Source: Paraburkholderia domus | GTDB taxonomy: Bacteria > Pseudomonadota > Gammaproteobacteria > Burkholderiales > Burkholderiaceae | Assembly (NCBI RefSeq): GCF_905220705.1 | Contig: NZ_CAJNAT010000016.1 | Location: 99,260-163,259, forward strand | DNA: 64,000 nucleotides | Reading direction: 5' to 3' | Shown here: one piece after another, positions 60,529-64,000 of the stretch | How the letters are laid out: each line of letters begins with the position of its first letter | How positions within the stretch are numbered: the stretch's first letter is position 1 | The notes under the pieces: model-generated | Databases searched by the model: none | Told to the model about the DNA's origin: nothing | What the model saw: only the letters and a program-made list of their open reading frames with translations | Made by a program: the position numbers and the translations under genes

Positions 60529-61788
60529 ATGATGGCAAACGCAAGCGAACGTACAATCGAAGTCAATGGCCGCAGCTACCGGCTGCCCGCGCAACCGACT
60601 GTCGTGGTGTGCGTCGACGGGTGTGAATACGATTACCTGGAAGCCGCGGTTGCGGCGGGCGTCGCGCCTTTCATCGGCAAGATGCTCAAAAGCGGCGCGG
60701 CTTTCAAGGGCGACTGCGTGATTCCGTCGTTCACTAACCCGAATAATCTCTCGATCGTGTGTGGTGTACCGCCCTCGGTGCACGGCATTTGCGGCAACTA
60801 CTTCTGGGACCCGGACGCGAACGGCGGCGAAGGCGCGGAAGTGATGATGAACGATCCCGCCTATCTGCGCGCCGGCACTTTGCTGGCCGCCGCAGCGGAG
60901 GCAGGTGCCGCGGTCGCTGTGGTCACCGCGAAAGACAAGCTGCGCCGGCTGCTCGGCTGGCAATTGAAGGGCATCTGCTTCTCGGCGGAAAAAGCCGACA
61001 AGGTGACGCGCGAAGAAAACGGCATCGACGAAGTGCTCGATCTGGTCGGCTTGCCGGTGCCCGACGTGTATAGCGCCGGTTTGTCCGAGTTCGTGTTTGC
61101 CGCCGGCGTACGGCTTGCGGAAACCCGCAAACTCGATCTGATGTACCTGTCGACCACCGATTACATCCAGCACAAATGGGCCCCGGGTACTGAAGGCGCA
61201 AACGCGTTCTACGCGATGATGGACGGCTATCTCGCGAAGCTCGACGCGTTGGGCTGGGTGATCGGCCTGACCGCTGACCACGGCATGAACGCCAAGCACG
61301 ATCCGCAGACCGGCGAGCCGAACGTGATCTATCTGCAGGACGTGCTGGACGATTGGCTTGGGCACGGAAAAGCGCGCGTGATTCTGCCGATTACCGATCC
61401 GTATGTCGTGCATCACGGCGCGCTCGGTTCGTTCGCGACGATTTACCTGCCGCACGATGTGAGCGTCGCGCAGGTGATCGAACGGATCAGTGGTTTGCAG
61501 GGCATGGAAGCCGTGCTCGACAATCGCGCCGCATGTGAGCGCTTCGAGCTGCCGAACGACCGTGTCGGCGATATCGTCGTGGTCAGTACCCGGCATGTGG
61601 TGCTCGGCACGCGTCGCGATGAGCACGATCTGTCCGGACTGACCGTGCCGTTGCGCTCGCACGGCGGCATCTCTGAACAGGAAGTGCCGCTGCTGTTCAA
61701 TCGTCGCGTCGAAGGATTGCCCACCGACAAACGGTTGCGCAACTTCGATATCTTCGACGTCGCGTTGAATCACGTGTCTGCATTATGA
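60529..61788 (+). CDS. phnA: Phosphonoacetate hydrolase (PhnA)
   Basis: A 419-residue alkaline-phosphatase-superfamily enzyme. Zinc site residues match the known PhnA: D30 in VVVCVDGCEYDYLE and the T69-N70 nucleophile in PSFTNPNNLSIVCGVPPSVHG, then the STTDYIQHKW and TADHGMNAKH metal motifs and the terminal RSHGGISEQEVPLLFNR His. It cleaves the C-P bond of phosphonoacetate to acetate and phosphate. GGAAGG precedes the ATG at 60529, with a second ATG in the next codon. The stop overlaps phnY by four bases. Confidence 0.96.
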   Translation: MMANASERTIEVNGRSYRLPAQPTVVVCVDGCEYDYLEAAVAAGVAPFIGKMLKSGAAFKGDCVIPSFTNPNNLSIVCGVPPSVHGICGNYFWDPDANGGEGAEVMMNDPAYLRAGTLLAAAAEAGAAVAVVTAKDKLRRLLGWQLKGICFSAEKADKVTREENGIDEVLDLVGLPVPDVYSAGLSEFVFAAGVRLAETRKLDLMYLSTTDYIQHKWAPGTEGANAFYAMMDGYLAKLDALGWVIGLTADHGMNAKHDPQTGEPNVIYLQDVLDDWLGHGKARVILPITDPYVVHHGALGSFATIYLPHDVSVAQVIERISGLQGMEAVLDNRAACERFELPNDRVGDIVVVSTRHVVLGTRRDEHDLSGLTVPLRSHGGISEQEVPLLFNRRVEGLPTDKRLRNFDIFDVALNHVSAL

Positions 61789-63236
61789 ACGCCGTGTTGC
61801 TGGATCATCCGGCATTTCGCGCAGAAGCGCTGCGGCTCAAAGGCGAGCGAGCGACGCGCTCGCGCACGCTCGACGTGTCCGATCCCTTTACGGGGATGCG
61901 TGTGGGCACGGTCCCGCTGGCGAGCATCGACGACGTGCGCGCCGCGTTCGACTATGCCGCCGCGTATGAGGCGAAGCTCACGCGCTACGAGCGCTCGCAG
62001 ATTCTCGAACGCGCCGCGGCATTGCTGCGGGAGCGGACCGAAGAGGCCTCGGACCTGATTTCGCTCGAGTCGGGTTTGTCGAAACAGGATTCGCGCTATG
62101 AGATCGGGCGCGTCGCCGATGTATTCAAGTTCGCCTCGATCGAAGCCTTGCGCGACGACGGCCAGAGCTTCTCCTGCGATTTGACGCCGCATGGCAAGAA
62201 GCGGCGGGTGTTTTCGCAGCGCGAGCCGCTGGCGGGTGTGATTGTCGCGATTACGCCGTTCAACCATCCGATGAACCAGGTCGCGCACAAAATCGCGCCG
62301 GCTATTGCGACCAATAATCGTGTCTTGCTGAAGCCGTCGGAGAAAGTGCCGCTGTCGGCACTCTATCTGGCCGACGTGCTCTACGAAGCGGGCCTGCCGG
62401 CGCCGATGTTGCAGGTGCTGACCGGCGATCCACGCGAAATCGCCGACGAACTGATTACGCATCCATTGGCGGAGCTCGTCACCTTCACGGGCGGCGTGGC
62501 GATCGGCAAATACATTGCGGCGAAGGCGGCTTACCGGCGTGTCGTGCTGGAACTGGGCGGCAACGATCCGCTGATCGTGCTCGAAGATGCCGATCTCGAA
62601 CGCGCGGCGACGCTGGCCGTGCAGGGCTCGTATAAGAACTCCGGGCAGCGGTGTACTGCAGTCAAGCGGATGCTGGTGCAGAAGAGCATTGCAGCGGACT
62701 TCACCGATCTGGTCGTGGAAAAGACGCGCGCATGGACCTACGGCGATCCGTTCGACGCGTCGAATCAGATGGGCACCGTGATCGACGTCGCCGCGGCCCA
62801 ACTATTCGAGGCGCGCGTCAACGAGGCGGTCGCGAGTGGCGCGCGCTTGCGCATCGGCAACCAGTGCAACGGCGCGCTGTACTCGCCGACGGTGCTGGAT
62901 GGCGTTGACCCGTCGATGGCACTGGTGCGCGAGGAAACGTTCGGCCCGGTGTCGCCGATCATCACCTTCGACACGCTCGACGACGCGATTCGTATTAGTA
63001 ACGGGACGCCGTTCGGATTGTCGTCCGGTGTGTGCACGAACCGGCAGGACGCGATCACGCGCTTCATCAACGAATTGCGCGTGGGGACGGTCAACGTGTG
63101 GGAAGTGCCAGGATACCGGATCGAGTTGACGCCGTTCGGCGGCATCAAGGATTCCGGGCTTGGCTATAAGGAAGGCGTTCAGGAAGCAATGAAGAGCTTC
63201 ACCAACCTGAAGACGTTTTCATTACCGTGGGAGTAA
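61785..63236 (+). CDS. phnY: Phosphonoacetaldehyde dehydrogenase (PhnY)
   Basis: A 483-residue aldehyde dehydrogenase. Cofactor site AITPFNHPMNQVAHKIAPAI, FTGGVAIGKYIAAKA, general base in LELGGNDPLIV and nucleophilic Cys in NSGQRCTAVKRML are present, with the phosphonate-type segment IRIELTPFGGIKDSGLGYKEG. It oxidises phosphonoacetaldehyde from PhnW to phosphonoacetate for PhnA, with NAD+. ATGA overlap to phnA gives coupled translation. The three enzymes form the full hydrolytic route to acetate. Confidence 0.95.
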   Translation: MNAVLLDHPAFRAEALRLKGERATRSRTLDVSDPFTGMRVGTVPLASIDDVRAAFDYAAAYEAKLTRYERSQILERAAALLRERTEEASDLISLESGLSKQDSRYEIGRVADVFKFASIEALRDDGQSFSCDLTPHGKKRRVFSQREPLAGVIVAITPFNHPMNQVAHKIAPAIATNNRVLLKPSEKVPLSALYLADVLYEAGLPAPMLQVLTGDPREIADELITHPLAELVTFTGGVAIGKYIAAKAAYRRVVLELGGNDPLIVLEDADLERAATLAVQGSYKNSGQRCTAVKRMLVQKSIAADFTDLVVEKTRAWTYGDPFDASNQMGTVIDVAAAQLFEARVNEAVASGARLRIGNQCNGALYSPTVLDGVDPSMALVREETFGPVSPIITFDTLDDAIRISNGTPFGLSSGVCTNRQDAITRFINELRVGTVNVWEVPGYRIELTPFGGIKDSGLGYKEGVQEAMKSFTNLKTFSLPWE

Positions 63237-63240
63237 GAGC

Positions 63241-63801
63241 GTGGCACTGAGTCTGAACGACATCCGTTCGTTATTTGAGCAATACGGCAATCTTGCCTAT
63301 AGCGGCGAGCCGGTGACCCAGCTTGAACATGCGTTGCAAAGCGGCGCGTTGGCGGAGGAGGCGGGCGCTCACGATGAGCTTGTTGCCGCTGCGTTTCTGC
63401 ACGACCTCGGCCATCTGTTGAATCTGCAAGGCGAAACGCCGACGGAGCGGGGTATCGACGATCTGCATCAGTATTTCGCTCTGCCGTTCTTGCGGCCGGT
63501 GTTGTCGGACGCGGTGCTGGAGCCGATCCGGCTGCACGTCGACGCCAAGCGCTGCCTATGCGCCATCGACGATGCGTATTTTGGCCAGCTTTCCGCCGAC
63601 TCGGTGCGGAGCCTGGAATTGCAAGGCGGCATCTTCAGTAAGGAAGAAGCGGAGGCGTTCCTGCAGAAGCCCTACGCGGAAGACGCATTGCGCCTGCGCA
63701 AATGGGACGATTGCGCAAAAGAAGAGAACCGCGCGACGCCGGACCTCGATCACTATTTGAGCGTAGTCGAGCGCGTGATGCAGAGGCGCGCGACCGCCTG
63801 A
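63241..63801 (+). CDS. PhnZ-type HD-domain (mixed-valent di-iron) oxygenase
   Basis: A 186-residue HD protein. Residues that bind substrate and iron in marine PhnZ are all found at matching spacing: Y20, E23 and H30 in LAYSGEPVTQLEHA, H54-D55 and H58 in AAFLHDLGH, H76, H99 and K103 in RLHVDAKRCL, and D in RKWDD. PhnZ oxidises 2-amino-1-hydroxyethylphosphonate to glycine and phosphate. It is four bases after phnY in the same operon, GTG start. HD hydrolase activity is possible but less likely, because the tyrosine/glutamate lid of PhnZ is kept. The 2-oxoglutarate partner PhnY* is not in the window. Confidence 0.85.
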   Translation: MALSLNDIRSLFEQYGNLAYSGEPVTQLEHALQSGALAEEAGAHDELVAAAFLHDLGHLLNLQGETPTERGIDDLHQYFALPFLRPVLSDAVLEPIRLHVDAKRCLCAIDDAYFGQLSADSVRSLELQGGIFSKEEAEAFLQKPYAEDALRLRKWDDCAKEENRATPDLDHYLSVVERVMQRRATA

Positions 63802-63890
63802 ACGAGGTGGCTTTCGGTTGATCTTTGGGTGAGCTTGTTGCGCCATCTTCGCACCATTTCTGGCGCAAATCATGCGTATCAAAATAACAC

Positions 63891-63919
63891 TTGCAAGGCA
63901 CGGTCCGGCTCGCTAGAAT
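63891..63919 (+). promoter_or_regulatory. Sigma-70-type promoter
   Basis: TTGCAA, 17-base spacer, TAGAAT: one of the best matches in the window, with an AT-rich patch upstream (TCAAAATAACA). It points to a gene that starts near or beyond the right edge. Confidence 0.65.
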
Positions 63920-63971
63920 CTCGCTCTTTCGTGCTTCGGACACCGGGGCACGGGAGGCGGGAGAGCCAGCA

Positions 63972-64000
63972 GTGGCAAGGCTTTCAGCGAAGTGGGCGGG
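63972..64000 (+). other. Possible start of a gene cut by the window end
   Basis: A GTG at 63972 with GGGAGAG about 8 bases upstream opens a frame (V-A-R-L-S-A-K-W-A) that runs off the edge, 53 bases after the promoter at 63891. Nine residues are too few to identify it; it may equally be a leader. Confidence 0.3.

Noticed and set aside
59524..61773. 749-codon minus-strand frame opposite phnV, phnR and phnA
   Set aside because: It spans three well-supported genes on the other strand and has the same artefact composition; no domain is recognisable.
61770..62801. 343-codon minus-strand frame opposite phnY
   Set aside because: phnY carries all aldehyde dehydrogenase motifs; the reverse frame is a GC-codon shadow.
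63920..64000. A tRNA gene after the strong promoter at the right edge
   Set aside because: The visible bases do not fold into an acceptor and D arm, and no T-loop consensus is present.

Overview
The window is a 64-kb piece of a GC-rich proteobacterial genome. Two Omp32-type trimeric porins, PqiBC, LysR/AraC/GntR/Lrp regulators and a PhnSTUV-type phosphonate cluster in the arrangement named after burkholderias all point to Burkholderiaceae, most likely Paraburkholderia. This is a judgement from gene content and codon style, not from a marker gene. No rRNA, tRNA or CRISPR array was recognised.

Left part (1-8000): the end of a protocatechuate 4,5-cleavage operon (LigB-type extradiol dioxygenase tail, then LigC), a porin, a LysR regulator divergent from a two-component Rieske oxygenase (oxygenase plus FMN/[2Fe-2S] reductase), and a complete ISKra4-type insertion sequence 8 bp downstream of the reductase stop. 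Together they look like import and ring opening of an aromatic acid. From 8000 to 15300 lies an accessory stretch: a bestrophin-like membrane protein, a MetA-type outer-membrane protein, a patatin phospholipase, and two decayed genes (pqiB and a KefB/C antiporter, each missing roughly 140-150 codons near the 5' end) beside an intact pqiC and a small cytochrome c.

Centre (15300-33800): an AraC regulator faces a colinear run of arylsulfatase, GMC alcohol dehydrogenase, CaiB CoA-transferase, crotonase, SCP2-type thiolase, acyl-CoA dehydrogenase, SDR, acyl-CoA ligase, coniferyl-aldehyde-type dehydrogenase and MFS transporter. A radical-SAM sulfatase maturase and a second porin follow. Read as a pathway, this is uptake, desulfation, oxidation of the freed alcohol to an acid, CoA activation and beta-oxidation of an unidentified sulfate ester. 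It is the best candidate here for an undescribed catabolic system.

Right-centre (34000-53200): ordinary and accessory housekeeping-type genes. They include a DedA-PAP2-LssY fusion with a degenerate phosphatase site, an HD hydrolase, a GntR/OsmC pair with a perfect operator-like palindrome, Lrp/LysE, YnfA, adjacent S53 and S10 acid peptidases, a microprotein/RRM pair, NadE, an L,D-transpeptidase, an EamA exporter and a UbiB-like pseudokinase.

Right end (53292-63801): a DeoR regulator, then the 2-aminoethylphosphonate (AEP) island. This holds phnW (minus strand) divergent from phnS-T-U-V (ABC importer), phnR, phnA, phnY and a PhnZ-type HD oxygenase. AEP would be imported, transaminated (PhnW), oxidised to phosphonoacetate (PhnY) and hydrolysed to acetate and phosphate (PhnA). 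The PhnZ-like oxygenase suggests a second C-P cleavage chemistry. A 16-bp motif is shared by the phnW/phnS and phnR upstream regions and may be the PhnR operator.
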